From: Halichondria panicea
Lineage: Eukaryota > Porifera > Demospongiae > Suberitida > Halichondriidae
Length of the DNA stretch: 64,000 bases
Direction: 5' to 3'
NCBI RefSeq assembly: GCF_963675165.1
Contig: NW_026986607.1
Span: forward strand, 1-64,000
A model generated the notes under the pieces. That model was given only the letters and a program-made list of their open reading frames with translations, made no database searches and had not been told where the DNA came from. Both the position numbers and the translations under genes were made by a program. Of the stretch, positions 49,001 to 57,880 are shown piece after piece. Each line of letters begins with the position of its first letter. The first letter of the stretch is position 1.

Positions 49001-52000
49001 AATCGACAAAACGTTGCTTACGCAAAGTGATATGGAGAGCCCACCTCTCGCATGATGAACTCCTCACTGCAGTCACGGAAATCGAAGCCGTTATCATATC
49101 TCGGCCAACGATTTGGAGGAAGAACTCGCTCCTTCTCATTTGATTGTGGGACGTCGAATTCTAAACTTACCCGACCATATTGGATATCTATGTGATTCTA
49201 CCGATGATGAAGAGTTCTCAATCAATTCTACACAACTTGCGAAACGCGTTAAGCATCTCAGCAGTATACATTGAATCACTTTTGGAATCGATGGAGAACC
49301 GAGTATTTAGCAGAACTGAGGGTAGCCCATTACCATTCTGTGAAGAAAGTTGCCAATTCTGGAGACCACAACCTGTCCATTGGAGATGTCGTGATCGTAT
49401 ACAACAAACACCTACCCCGTGGACTTTGGAAGCTCGAGAGGATACAGGAACTCATGAAGGGTCAAGACGGACAATTTAGGGGTGCCACAGTCAAGATGGC
49501 CACGAGAGGTCGCCAACAGACTCTGCTGCATCGACCGATCCAACTACTATACCCCTTAGAAGTGAGATGCCCAATGGACCAGAGAAGCCAACTAACGATG
49601 CCGAGGAACCTGACACCGAACAAGAAGCTGACGTGGTCAAGGAAGGTCCTATGGAAACTCGACAAAGAACAACACGTGTTGCAGCCCAACATGTATGAAC
49701 TGGAAGACAATTGAACTTAAAGGACTGAACTTAAGATTATGTTATCCCGATTGTTGACCATGTTTGGTCAACGGGGGGAGTGTGTTGGAAATCTTATTAG
49801 TTATTGTGTCACTACGTATTATGTCATCAGTATTGTAATCACATGATCAGACACATGTTGTGAGAAATGGATGAAAGATGAACAAGAGTCAATCTAATTG
49901 AATCCTGTAGTACAACCTTTTTCACCTCATTTGAAATACACATTTTAAAAACAAAAAAAGAAATGTACCACTAATTGACCTCAGGTATGTACATATAGTA
50001 ATAGTCAGAGCTGGGCATGTTCACAATTTCAAATTGTTAATGAATGATAGATTGTGCAAGACCTAGATCTAAGCCTTCTTTAGAGTGATGTGCAAGACCT
50101 AGATCTAAGCCTTCTTTAGAGTGAATCCTATAGACGTTTAGGGCATAATGTGGCAGCACTTGTAGATCTACCAGCAATCTGAATTTCAGGTAGTCGGCTT
50201 TTCAAATCATCTCAATGACGATTAGTTTATCGTGAGATCATCTAGACAGTACTCCCTTGGGCTGGCTTTATTAGCAGACACATCTCCAGTGTGTTGAAAT
50301 CTATCAACAACCCTCCAAACAGTAGCTTCAGCAACAAACAATCTATCTACTGCTTCCTTAATGGTACAGCAATTGACAAGCCTTTGCCATATACCATTCT
50401 CCACCTCAGATTCTCATGATAGGATTTTGTACGGCCAGGTTCCCCCATTATTACTTGGTCTTGCACAATCAATCATTTATGAAACTGTGAACATGCCCAG
50501 CTCTGACCATTACTATATGTACATACCTGAGGTCAATTAGTGGTACATTTCTTTTTTTGTGTATATTTCAAGTGAGGTGAAAAAGGTTGTATAGCGATAA
50601 TAAGAACAGTTTGAACAGAGTGAATTCTGATTATTTACATATAGCAATACATACAGCATTTTCGTGAGGTGCAAAATTTCGCGTTTTTCGAAAGTATATA
50701 GAGCAGTAACACGAAAATTAAAGCCGGGATAAACTCCCATGCACGCACCGGTATTTTACATGCAAAGCTATTGGTGGGTGTGGTTTCCTGACATTGAACC
50801 GCGAATATTAGAACTCACGAACATTTTTGCTGAGGGCTCTGGAGCCAAACAGCAAACATTTGCACCCACGAAAATTTCCCGCTATAATGGTATGTGCCCC
50901 CTACACCTTTGTATCAGTAATAGTACCTCTCAACAGTTGTAGGTGCATCTTGAAAAATACTGATTCCTGCCTCACAGAGAGAAGCTAGTTGTGAAACCGT
51001 GGGTGGAAATAACTGAGCAAAAGCCTTTGCAGAAAAAAGGAACCTTAGACACAAGCATCCATCCTCGATACTGCATAAGCGAAATGTCCATTCATTCACG
51101 TTAAAGATAGAAGCAATGGTATCTTTGGCTGAGATAACATCACGAAGGGAAGAGTATCCACTTGAAGTTAGTTTCACTGTCAAAATGTTTGTACCGTTCC
51201 TTGATTCAGGTAAGCTGGGAAAGGTGTTGCGGGGAATCTCAAAGGCACTTCTTTTACAATAGTTGTCGAATGCAATTACATAATCCTTCATGATCATTTT
51301 GTCCTTTTTGGAGCCGAATTCCAATACAATACTATTGACAATTTTGTAGTTCAAGAAAGACTTGTACGGCCTAAGGGCAACAAAAATAGAAGGAATTGTA
51401 TCAGCTATTTCCAGTTTTGCGATGTATTCCTTCTCATCCGAAGATGAAATCATATCCAAAACAAAATTTTTGACCACCGCTACATCTTCCTTCGCTACAT
51501 CTTCCTTGAGATTTTTTGCAATAGCAGTGTCGGCTCTAGCAAAGAGCTCGATCATATTCTGAGTATCCTTTCTGAGAGTGGCCTCTAGTACTGATCGATC
51601 TTCTTTAGAGAGTGCTGGTGTGTTGAGGTATGGAAAGAGGGTTTCACCAGTTGCTTTGTGGAAGGAATTTTTTGACAAGTACTGCTCAAGCGTGCATTTC
51701 TGACAATATGGACAGATAAAGCTGGGCCCTATAAAGAAAGAAGATTATGAAAAACAGTCAATAATTATTTTAAAACCAGTAGGCTTTCACGGGTAACGTT
51801 GTACCAATCTTGAAGCGTGTATAATTATAGTATTTTGCATGCACATACGTATAAATTTCACTAGTATTCGAACTGTTATAATTATCTTGACATTGGCGTG
51901 AATGAATCAAAACAGCATGGAAAGTATACCATACCCTCGCGAAAATAAGCCCACCCTTTTCTGCAAGAAGTCTAGGCTTATTAGGGGACTGGGCGTTTAA

Positions 52001-55000
52001 TCGCGAACGGCTTGTTTTCATTTGAATATACGCCCATTCGCGGCCTCAAATCGAGGTTTACACTTTGCTCTATGACAATTCTTTAATTTTAATACATACT
52101 TTTAGTATGAACATTTCATTGACAACAACAATGTTATAAACTAATGCGTGAGTATGATTAAAGCATGACAAGAGAATGAACACGAAGAAGTGGACTCTGA
52201 CTCTATTCGTTGCTTGTCAATGTCAGATGTTAGCAGAAACTTTCCGAAGGATGGTAGGTCACACTCCTACAGAGCAGCTATCAGGTACTTTGTTTCAGAA
52301 ACCCAAGGCAAGGTAACCTGCAAAATTAGCGTGTGTGATAACTTTCTTGGACTTTGTGTTTTCCTTTCTCAGCATGTAGGACTACTTGTTCCCTGCATAT
52401 ACATCTTTAAGAGAAAACTGATCCATACAGAGAAAGTTATATGTCTGATCTTGGTCCAGCAAGGAGTATAGTCTTACTATATCTGCTACCTAAAACTTCC
52501 TTTCTTCGTAGTTAACATGTGACATTCAGCTACTGCGCATGCTCATCTCTTTATTCTGGGTGGGCTTATAATCGAGTGAAAATACCCTCGTGCAAGAACT
52601 TCAAAGCAAAAGAGGGGATGGGCGTTTATTCAAGATGGGCTTATTTTCGCGAGGGTACGGTACATGCATTTATCGCCTTTATCGTGTATATGAACGTGTG
52701 CTATGATATTTGTTTATGCATAATCATGTAAAAGGGCTTGTAGAATAATGAAAGCACTGCGGGTGCTATACATGTAGCCTCTACACAGGCTCTCCTTTTT
52801 CTGTTCTTTATCACAATCGTTCAATAAGATAAAATACTGTATTATTCGTTCAATGAGATAAAATACGGTATTAATTGGAGGAATAAAGAAAGAAATAGAC
52901 GTAAAGTTAGGAAAAAGGAGAGCCTGTATCGGGAAGTCGCGTGAGGGTAGAAGGGTGGTAGAAGGGTGAAAATGAGCGTGGGCATACTGAGCTAGAGATG
53001 TTGGACTGCCCACGCAGAGGTCTACGACTAGTAAAACTTTGCCTGCTGCAAGCTGGACATGGACTTGGAACTGGAAGTTTGCAAGCACTATAGCTAGCTA
53101 TACCTTAGGCTTAGCTAGATGATCTACTAGTCTAGATTGTATGTTTAGATTCTATCACTATTACCTTTTCTTGTGTCTTTCTACATGCTATAGTAGAATA
53201 GCTTAGTCATCATTATCATATAGCAGGTAGCTACTGCCACCAGAGCTGGCCACGCTGGTTCTCTGATCTGACTTGCAGCACAGCTTGGTGGTTGTCTCAG
53301 TGCAGTACAGTACAGTCTTACTCGGAATGCGTGGGAGAATACCTTACGTCACGATTGTGGGCTACATATCGCCCACGTTCATAAAAATCCTTGTGGATCA
53401 CGCGATTTCCCAAACCAGGCCTTACGTTTTCTTAACTGTACGCCCATTTCTTTCTTTGCTGCCTCACTATGTCTTTCTTATGTTTATGGATGAACAGTGA
53501 CAACAGCAAGAAAAAGTAAGGCCTGGGAACGAGGCTACTATACATGATGCCTCGGTGAAGGTGTAAAACTTACATATTAACATAAAGCTGCTTTTATATA
53601 CTAGCTCTTTGACGGTTGCAAAATCCGGCATATAGTCTTGTTCTTTTTGCAGTCTGCATCGTGGGATTGAATTTTTGCTAGGGGGAGGTCCTTTTATAGT
53701 GCTGCGGTCACGTGGTATATAAGTCAGATATGCCACACCTACTCGGAGAATATGCACCCTATATATCCTCCGCTACAGTGGTTACATACCCCTCGGAGTA
53801 ACCATGCACAGTAACGGAGGATATAATTATGGGTGCATGCATATCCTCCTCTTATAGGTGTGGTATATCTAAAACAATTTTCGTGGGCTTAATTTTTGTG
53901 TAGGATTGCTAACCCACAAAATCAACGAAAATTAAGCCCCTCGAAAATTTAGCGATTTACGGTGTATACATGCAGATGCTCATACATGCAGATGCTCAAG
54001 AGTTTAATAAAGATTATGAATCTCATTAACGCTAAAAGTAATTATATATAGAGATTGTACCTTGTAGAGCCGTGTAGACCTGGATATCATCAATGGTGAT
54101 GGATAGAAAGCCATTATTTGCTAAGAATTCAAGTTCTTTTCCTTGCTTCAACTGTTCCTCTATTGAGCACGCCAGAGAAGGAGGGACGTACAAGATGATG
54201 CTTTTGACACCACCTGCCACAAGAATAAATTCCTGAGATAGGGAAAATCCTTTCGAAAAAAGTTTGCTAGTTGTCTTCACATCATACAAAGTACAGTCTT
54301 CCCATTTTTTGCATACTTTTTTAACGACTATTCGTTTCAACTTAACCATTGATGGCTTTGCAATTAAATACGGCCAATAGTCAACAAAATCGCAAAGTTT
54401 AGTTTTAATAAGAAATGTTTTCCTTTCACTCTCATACTCGGCTAGCTTCCTCAGCAAAGGATTGTCTGCTTCAGTGAACATAACTCGAACCACGTGTTGG
54501 AAGAGCTCATAGTTCAAGAAATCCCAGAATTGATTTAACTTGCCCCATATCTCTGCGAGCATGTTCGCTTTCTCGAAGCATTCTTCAACATAATTTCCTG
54601 TAATGTGCTTTAACGATACACTCATGCTCGTTACAATAGCATAGAAATTGTCTACACTAATGCCAGATTTCTTAATTCGTTGATACCCTTCGTTAGTTAG
54701 CAAATTAAAGATCTCCTCCAGGTGTTTAACTTGGTCATCCAGGCTTGAGTAATCTGAGCCTGCAGGTAATGAATTAACTGATTGTTCAGGTTACGAAAAT
54801 CAATACTTACCAATTAGGCCAGTTTCTGATAAAGGAGACGGAAATTTAGACTGCTTTTTGCTCATCATTCCTATTGAAGAGCAAAAAAAGTGATCATTTG
54901 CTGAATTAATCAATAATAATTATGTTATAATTATTTGGGTACCAATTCTCCACTCCTCAATCTTCTCCGCCACATCCTTACGGTCCACGGTTGGAGATCG

Positions 55001-55258
55001 GAGACAGTCACACACATCCCTCCATGAGAGGGGGCCACCAGAGTGCAGACGTTTAATCAGCATTTCACGGAGACAGGTGTCAAGATTTTGGCTGTTTATT
55101 TCGTGGATCGCACTCAAGTCGTTACCATCAATGTTCAGGTTCAATCCAATATTGAACCATTTAGTACGAGCAGGATAGAGTTGTTTATGCAGTGGTGAAA
55201 GGTCATCACATATATCTGTGTGCGTGTGGGTGTGTATGTGTGTGCATGCTCTGCGCAC
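36077..55258 (-). CDS. Gene D: giant Death - (Roc-COR)x2 - Death/CARD - kinase - Kelch gene, 16 exons
   Basis: Exons, minus strand: 55258-54943, 54870-54811, 54759-54061, 51728-50927, 47407-47268, 46816-46721, 45617-45489, 45436-44723, 44657-42768, 42709-40715, 40655-40419, 40295-39291, 39162-38356, 37767-37700, 37527-37420, 37000-36077. The sum is 9990 nt, exactly divisible by 3 (3329 aa). Every junction agrees in phase (twelve phase 1, one phase 2, two phase 0); one intron is GC-AG. Approximate domain order: Death 15-105, two helical repeats 126-358 and 360-625, acidic linker to 747, 240-aa unassigned region, Roc-COR from 986, degenerate Roc-COR from 1616, Death 2281-2359, CARD-like and two Deaths 2375-2690, kinase 2695-2963, coiled coil, six Kelch repeats 3022-3329. 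The start is uncertain: 55215 is also a good acceptor, and ATG 47485 could begin a shorter form after the 3.5 kb intron. Seen: exons and phases. Inferred: that one transcript spans all of it. Confidence 0.6.
37100..37314. mobile_element. MITE (GGGGCAAAATATTCGTGG) in gene D intron 15
   Basis: GGGGCAAAATATTCGTGGTT at the left pairs with CCACGAATATTTTGCCCC at the right, with GGGTAAT / ATTACCC outside. Additional CACGAA(A/T) blocks repeat inside. It is absent from the corresponding introns of B and C, so it inserted after the duplications. Confidence 0.75.
37420..37767 (-). CDS. Gene D linker and coiled-coil exons
   Basis: Exon 37767-37700 encodes 'SLTRDSDSVEATKRDTLPVEK'-type linker sequence (phase 1 in, 0 out) and exon 37527-37420 a short heptad-like coiled coil (HREQMEHKDAELVKRDAIIQ). 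The second exon is 9 nt longer than in gene C through a QEQRQ-type duplication. Both are shared with genes A (linker only), B (coiled coil) and C. Confidence 0.8.
38126..38339. mobile_element. TA-flanked MITE next to the kinase donor site of gene D
   Basis: The ortholog of 30191-30404 in gene C: same position 15 bp or so from the donor, same ends CCGTATAGCGCG / CGCGCTATACAG, TA on each side. It gives an internal clock for the C/D duplication. Confidence 0.8.
38356..39162 (-). CDS. Gene D kinase exon
   Basis: A single phase 1-1 exon encoding a complete kinase: glycine loop GSGAFGAVFKG, Lys in CAIKLL, HPNVVQFL, HRDLCGDN, DFGMSRLY, GYLPPEAYRL, DVFSFGVILTQ, and C-lobe Arg in TRRPSARD. TKL-like by motif style, with HRDL and not HRDLAARN of receptor tyrosine kinases. 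No missing catalytic residue. Differs from the gene C kinase at only a handful of positions. Confidence 0.9.
39291..40295 (-). CDS. Gene D CARD-like - Death - Death exon
   Basis: One phase 1-1 exon of 1005 nt. It opens with a triple DDSLI repeat (three 15-bp units at 40249-40295), then a CARD-like helical segment ('LPYLLKYRLVHRADV...', 'NGFALLYDCLFKT'), then a Death domain with 'IGRDWMVLARSLGFTEIDI' and 'YRFFNEWKRRDG', then a second Death, 'DYLTIEDLKKVYLVTFDARV', equivalent to the single Death of genes A and C. The CARD call rests on the L-x-x-K-x-L-x-x-x-x-V pattern and the GFALL-x-x-CL end and is tentative; the Death calls are firmer. Confidence 0.75.
40419..40655 (-). CDS. Gene D third-from-last Death exon
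   Basis: Phase 1-1 exon of 237 nt. The sequence 'SSSWYKVGMLFNLESDALET', followed by 'IRKWFHIHHNPSWEEVQQVI', matches the Death-domain pattern W-x-x-G-x-x-L-x-x-x-x-L then W-x-x-V-x-x-x-L. It stands alone as an exon, as expected for a shuffled adaptor module. Confidence 0.8.
40715..42709 (-). CDS. Gene D second Roc-COR-like module with degenerate P-loop
   Basis: Phase 1-1 exon of 1995 nt, about 665 codons. The N-terminus 'FGLRFTTILFTGLPGSDVHT' aligns by position with the P-loop strand of a small GTPase but lacks the GxxxxGK(S/T) Lys; no switch II WDTGGQ is seen, and that region is replaced by a long low-complexity Gln/Ser/Glu insert. The C-terminal half ('FISKQEVLTIAAEF', 'GVILYFGNVLPNVIF', 'LIQLIAKINLF', 'HLLIEMKNSLFLMPCLL') has the COR-like helical pattern seen in the first module, and it ends with CTCG..GHWRCS, possibly metal-binding. 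Interpreted as a pseudo-GTPase copy of the upstream module. Confidence 0.65.
42768..44657 (-). CDS. Gene D Roc-COR GTPase module
   Basis: Phase 1-1 exon of 1890 nt. Roc GTPase: Walker A 'LLIGHTGVGKTSIRKHL', then 'YLTLWDTGGQPMFQDLLP' (switch II, as in Roc, Rab and Galpha families), 'IAFIGTFKDQI' where the N/TKxD-like base motif would sit. COR-like region: 'LGIFIWYHNKKMLQEYVFVE', 'LLSILGTILDP', 'QGILNVQVGKKLL', 'ESYFIPSMLQVLP'. ROCO proteins use GTP-dependent dimerisation of Roc-COR to control an attached kinase, and this gene also carries a kinase downstream, so the arrangement makes sense. No leucine-rich repeats are present. Confidence 0.85.
44723..45436 (-). CDS. Gene D unassigned 237-codon exon
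   Basis: Phase 1-1 exon. It starts 'DPGSEVEVTYNQILNTFCET' and ends 'STADVAKELEHILG'. The middle has alternating strands and helices ('HPVVLFEVQQPLKEYCFLSE', 'LLLNAAISVLGF'). The end looks superficially like a kinase C-lobe tail, but there is no HRD, DFG or Gly loop. I do not recognise it. Confidence 0.6.
45489..47407 (-). CDS. Gene D acidic linker exons
   Basis: Three small exons (47407-47268, 46816-46721, 45617-45489) encode a Ser/Asp/Glu-rich, probably disordered linker with 'SSEKDDSESVIGDS', 'GQRRRSLPSDEEVETLSKRP' and 'STCSEADNETIDGEEADI'. RRRS and KRP patches could be phosphorylation or nuclear-localisation sites. The last exon ends at ACAG|GCAAGT, a GC-AG intron; the nearby GT would break the frame. 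Confidence 0.65.
47567..50639 (+). mobile_element. BEL/Pao LTR retrotransposon, internally deleted
   Basis: LTRs start TGTTGGAAATC at 47567 and 49783. The 5' LTR ends about 47741 and is followed by a tRNA-type primer site TGGTCCTTCGAACCGG; a purine tract CGGGGGGAG precedes the 3' LTR. TATAG flanks the element (47562-47566 and 50640-50644), assuming a 9-bp loss at the 5' LTR end. From 47836 the gag has a Pao-type domain ('RVQLPKLTLPHFNGDLMKWP') and a CCHC knuckle ('CSYCQQSHSSTDC'), with frame breaks near 48018 and 48465. At about 48890 the sequence jumps to the integrase end ('WSGGVFERMVKSTKR') and the DUF5641-like tail ('LSIGDVVIVYNKHLPRGLWK'), so protease, RT, RNase H and most of the integrase are deleted. 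It lies in a gene D intron, antisense to the gene. Confidence 0.85.
49913..50589. mobile_element. mariner/Tc1-like element nested in the BEL 3' LTR
   Basis: CAACCTTTTTCACCTCA at 49913 is mirrored by TGAGGTGAAAAAGGTTG ending at 50589, with TA on both sides; the LTR sequence resumes as TAGCGATAA, as in the 5' LTR. The inverted arms extend about 110 bp (including GAGCTGGGCATGTTCAC). A minus-strand frame at 50404-50222 reads 'TIKEAVDRLFVAEATVWRVVDRFQHTG', a helix-turn-helix like that at the N-terminus of Tc1/mariner transposases. The catalytic part is absent. Confidence 0.8.
50640..50893. mobile_element. MITE hit by the BEL/Pao insertion
   Basis: TATAGC...CATTTTCGTGAGGTGCAAA pairs with TTTGCACCCACGAAAATTTCCCGCTATA near 50893. 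The left end continues across the BEL insertion to about 47560 (CGTATATAG), so the TATAG duplication of the retrotransposon is MITE terminus. It is the same general family as 57132-57400. Confidence 0.65.
50927..51728 (-). CDS. Gene D second helical-domain exon with N-terminal Cys cluster
   Basis: Exon of 802 nt (phase 1 in, 2 out). It begins GPSFICPYCQKCTLEQYL, a CxxCxxC cluster that may bind metal, then a helical domain with 'YKSFLNYKIVNSIVLEFGS' and 'YVIAFDNYCKRSAFEIP', and a strand-rich end 'FRLCSIEDGCLCLRFLFSA'. It is a diverged repeat of the preceding exon's domain (FLNY...). Its phase-2 donor fits only the 47407 acceptor across the BEL-bearing intron. Confidence 0.8.
51729..54060. other. 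Gene D intron 3 with several inverted-repeat elements
   Basis: 51928-52662: ACCCTCGCGAAAATAAGCCC pairs with GGGCTTATTTTCGCGAGGGT. 52783-52928: AGGCTCTCCTTTTTC pairs with GAAAAAGGAGAGCCT. 53722-53878: AGATATGCCACACCTA pairs with TAGGTGTGGTATATCT, with CCTCCG..CGGAGG inside. 53874-53958: ACGAAAATTAAGCCC hairpin. No exon is recognised; the plus-strand open frames are short and unsupported. Confidence 0.6.
54061..54759 (-). CDS. Gene D first helical-domain exon
   Basis: Phase 1-1 exon of 699 nt. Key blocks: 'YSSLDDQVKHLEEIFNLLT', 'FWDFLNYELFQHVVRVMFTE', 'KTKLCDFVDYWPYL', 'VVKKVCKKWEDCTLYDVKTT' and 'FILVAGGVKSIILYVPPSLA'. I recall domains with the same FLNY, DF and CTL-x-D landmarks in sponge and cnidarian Death-domain proteins, but have no name or function for it. 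The position directly after a Death domain supports a signalling scaffold role. Confidence 0.75.
54811..55258 (-). CDS. Gene D N-terminal Death exon and linker exon
   Basis: Exon 55258-54943 encodes a Death domain ('KWFNIGLNLNIDGNDLSAI', 'RLHSGGPLSWRDVCDCL'); exon 54870-54811 is a 20-codon linker. The first ATG at 55258 reads through a TG/CA microsatellite (MRRACTHIHTHTHT...), which is unusual for a start. The alternative acceptor at 55215 (CGCACACAG) has the phase 1 typical of this gene and would require an upstream exon that I did not find. Confidence 0.7.
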
Positions 55259-56147
55259 TTAAGGCCCGGGTCCAGATTTTAACACCAAAATTTACACTAT
55301 GTTCATACTGCTGTATTATTTGCAATATACAGTGTATGCTGCATCAAAATGATCCAAAATGAAGCTCAATGTTTTCTTTTTCCAAAAAACTAATTAGCTT
55401 AATTCAATTATGCTAATTAGTCCCATAAATGATGATGACGTCATGCCACTTTCAGAAAGAGAAGTGCAAATACGGCGTTGAAGATGCCAAGATCAAGCTT
55501 TAAAAACAAGGCTAGATGAACATCTCATAGCTAGGTACTAGTATCCTTGATGGGAAGAGTAGGAGTTATTGTATTCTTGAGATACACAAAATAGCCTACC
55601 TCTAGGGTGGCTGTCAGAGCTAAAGAAGCTAGCATAGCTAAGAAAGTTTTGGACATTTTTACTTCCCATCAAGGAAACATAATCATAACAACATAATCTA
55701 TCTTTTGAGGGCCTAAACAGCTACTCTTACCTTGTTTAAGTCCGCCGTATTTGTTGCCAAAGATAATCTATAATAGTTCTAGCAGCTAGCTAAGCAAATA
55801 CATTGACCTTATGACGTCATGTGCAATGAATAACATTAATAAACATTATGAATCTCATTAACACTACATGATCTACATGATCTACATAAAATGTAGGCAA
55901 TGAATAAAATTAATCTTATCAGTGCCTGACCCAGGCCTTAACTGCCCAGAGTGCTGTGCAACAATATCTTGTAATGATTCCACTAACAAAATTCATGCCC
56001 TCATACACGATTTCTTGGAATGTGTTTTATTTGTTACACTGTACTTTCCCCCATGTTACCCTCATCCACCATGTTGAGTAGGCCAAAGAATTTACTATAA
56101 AGAGAACAATACTTCAGTCCTGTGAATAAATTAAAAAGCTATATATA
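55259..56147. other. Upstream of gene D, no gene seen
   Basis: AT-rich. CTTGATGGGAAG (about 55550) is inverted as CTTCCCATCAAG (about 55665), a loose inverted repeat. No exon, promoter motif or RNA gene could be supported. Confidence 0.4.
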
Positions 56148-56777
56148 CCGTAGTTAACCGTCGAACCGCCCACCTGTTTTGATGGCTTCATTTAGGCTAT
56201 AATGGTGTAGCTATAGGATTGGATCATAATAGCAAGCAAATACCTGGTGTAAAGTATAACTGGTATAAAGTATATCCAATACTGCACAGCTCTCATTTAG
56301 GCTAAACAATTAAGGGGTGGGCGGATTTGATTATGTGGCTACTAAACCGTGCAAGCACCCATCCAAGAGAGTTGTGCTGGTACTTTCTGTGAAAACTACA
56401 CAGCTCATCTTCTATACAGTTACAGATCACATGCAGAAGACACTCTGCCACAAGAGAGAAAGGGGCCTGAACTGAAAGTAGACCATGTGTTTTGGTGTTT
56501 AGAAGAAACAGTCTCTTTGAACACTTGATGTCTGTTCTAGGATAGATCTACTATAGTAACTTTTAAAGTCTGTTTTATGCATGTTTATAATGAGCTACAA
56601 GCTATTTAATAGCTCCACACAGTGAAAATCTTGCATCGTGTTGACATTTGACCTAATTATATGCATGCGCAATAGTGGGCGCTTCTATACGATTGCAATT
56701 AGGCCTCTACAAGACTTTCAGGCAAAAGTAGGGGATGGGCGGTTATTTGATATGGGCGGTTTGACAGTTAACTACGG
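56148..56777. mobile_element. MITE with CCGTAGTTAAC termini and TA flanks
   Basis: CCGTAGTTAACCGTCGAACC pairs with GGTTTGACAGTTAACTACGG; TA at 56146-56147 and 56778-56779. Inner GGGTGGGCGG-type blocks pair with CCGCCCA. No coding sequence. Confidence 0.8.
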
Positions 56778-56898
56778 TACACACAAGTGATAGTAAACTG
56801 ATACAATTGATCAACGTGTTAATTAAGTTGCTGCATGTGCAGCTACAGATCTGTTATTATGCCTCGGTGCGCATGCGCAAGCGAGGTATACGGTAGTG

Positions 56899-57499
56899 CA
56901 GTGGCGTAGGCAGAGGGGGGCTGACGGGGCTGGAGCCCCCCCCTTTTGTGTTTCATCAACTCCAAACCAGCTTGAATCACCTTGATCTGTCCATAGATGT
57001 GATCTGTCAATCTATTCTGTCAATCTATTCTGCAACTGCACTGCATGTGTTACTAGAATGATGTCATTCTCAATGGAAATGTGGGCAGGGTCATCTACTC
57101 ATCTACTGCGCATGCTTACTGCTGATGAATACCGTATAGCGGGTATATTTCGAGGGTATAAATTTTCGCGGATGGACCATTACAAAGGATTTCGCGGATT
57201 TTATTTTCGTGGTCTGAGTTCCAGCCTTTTGGCGCATGCGCACATCAACATGCAGCTGTACCTCCACATCGTTAGCCTCAAATCCATAATACTGAACACA
57301 CCTACTATTACAAATTTTCGTGGGTATACATTTTCACGGTACAGGCTCAATCCGCGAAAACCGCGAACATTTATACCCTCGAAATATACCCGCTATACGG
57401 TAGTGATGACCTTTTTTTTCTAAGCTATTCAGCGCCTGCTCCTGGCCCTGCTCAATGGATTTGAGCCCTGCCTTTCCCAAAATCCTGGCTATGCCACTG
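56899..57499. mobile_element. hAT-like MITE (CAGTGGCGTAGGCAG) copy 2
   Basis: CAGTGGCGTAGGCAGAGGGG at the left, GGCTATGCCACTG at the right, GTAGTG on both sides (56893-56898 and 57500-57505). A palindromic MITE at 57132-57400 is nested in it. Confidence 0.75.
57132..57400. mobile_element. Palindromic MITE, CCGTATAGCGGGTATATTTC ends
   Basis: CCGTATAGCGGGTATATTTC at the left is mirrored by GAAATATACCCGCTATACGG at the right; TA flanks both sides. Arms of about 45 bp each are nearly perfect. Confidence 0.85.
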
Positions 57500-57501
57500 G
57501 T

Positions 57502-57505
<4 letters not shown>

Positions 57506-57558
<53 letters not shown>

Positions 57559-57560
57559 AT
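57506..57560. repeat. (GT)n microsatellite
   Basis: About 26 GT units with two interruptions, adjoining the right end of the hAT-like element and corresponding to the AC run inside the 25178-25745 family member. Confidence 0.9.
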
Positions 57561-57880
57561 GTGTGTAGACTGCTACAGCTGCTCAAGGATGAATCAAGTG
57601 CAAGTAAGAGTTTCTATATAGGCTTCTAGTCATGTTTACTTGGATTTTAATTCGTGGATTTGCAAAATAATGCTTCGTTCTCGAGTTATGCCTAGTTTTG
57701 CTTACTTGGAATGCCATTGCAGCCTTTTCAGAAGAGCACGTATAGCCAAACTTGTTTACCGAGTGTTGCTACTCTACTTAGTAGTTATAGCTCTGCACTA
57801 AAACGCTAGCTATTGGTAGCTGCAAGAGTGAGAAGAGAGCTAGCTGCAAGGCTCTCTGACTTGCAGCCATTAATTTTAGG

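Noticed and set aside
52190-53757. Open frames of 70-124 codons in gene D intron 3
   Set aside because: They overlap inverted-repeat elements and lack codon or domain evidence.
57058-57423. 121-codon plus frame
   Set aside because: It reads through the palindromic MITE 57132-57400 and its flanks; the FSRYRLNPRKPR text is repeat-derived.
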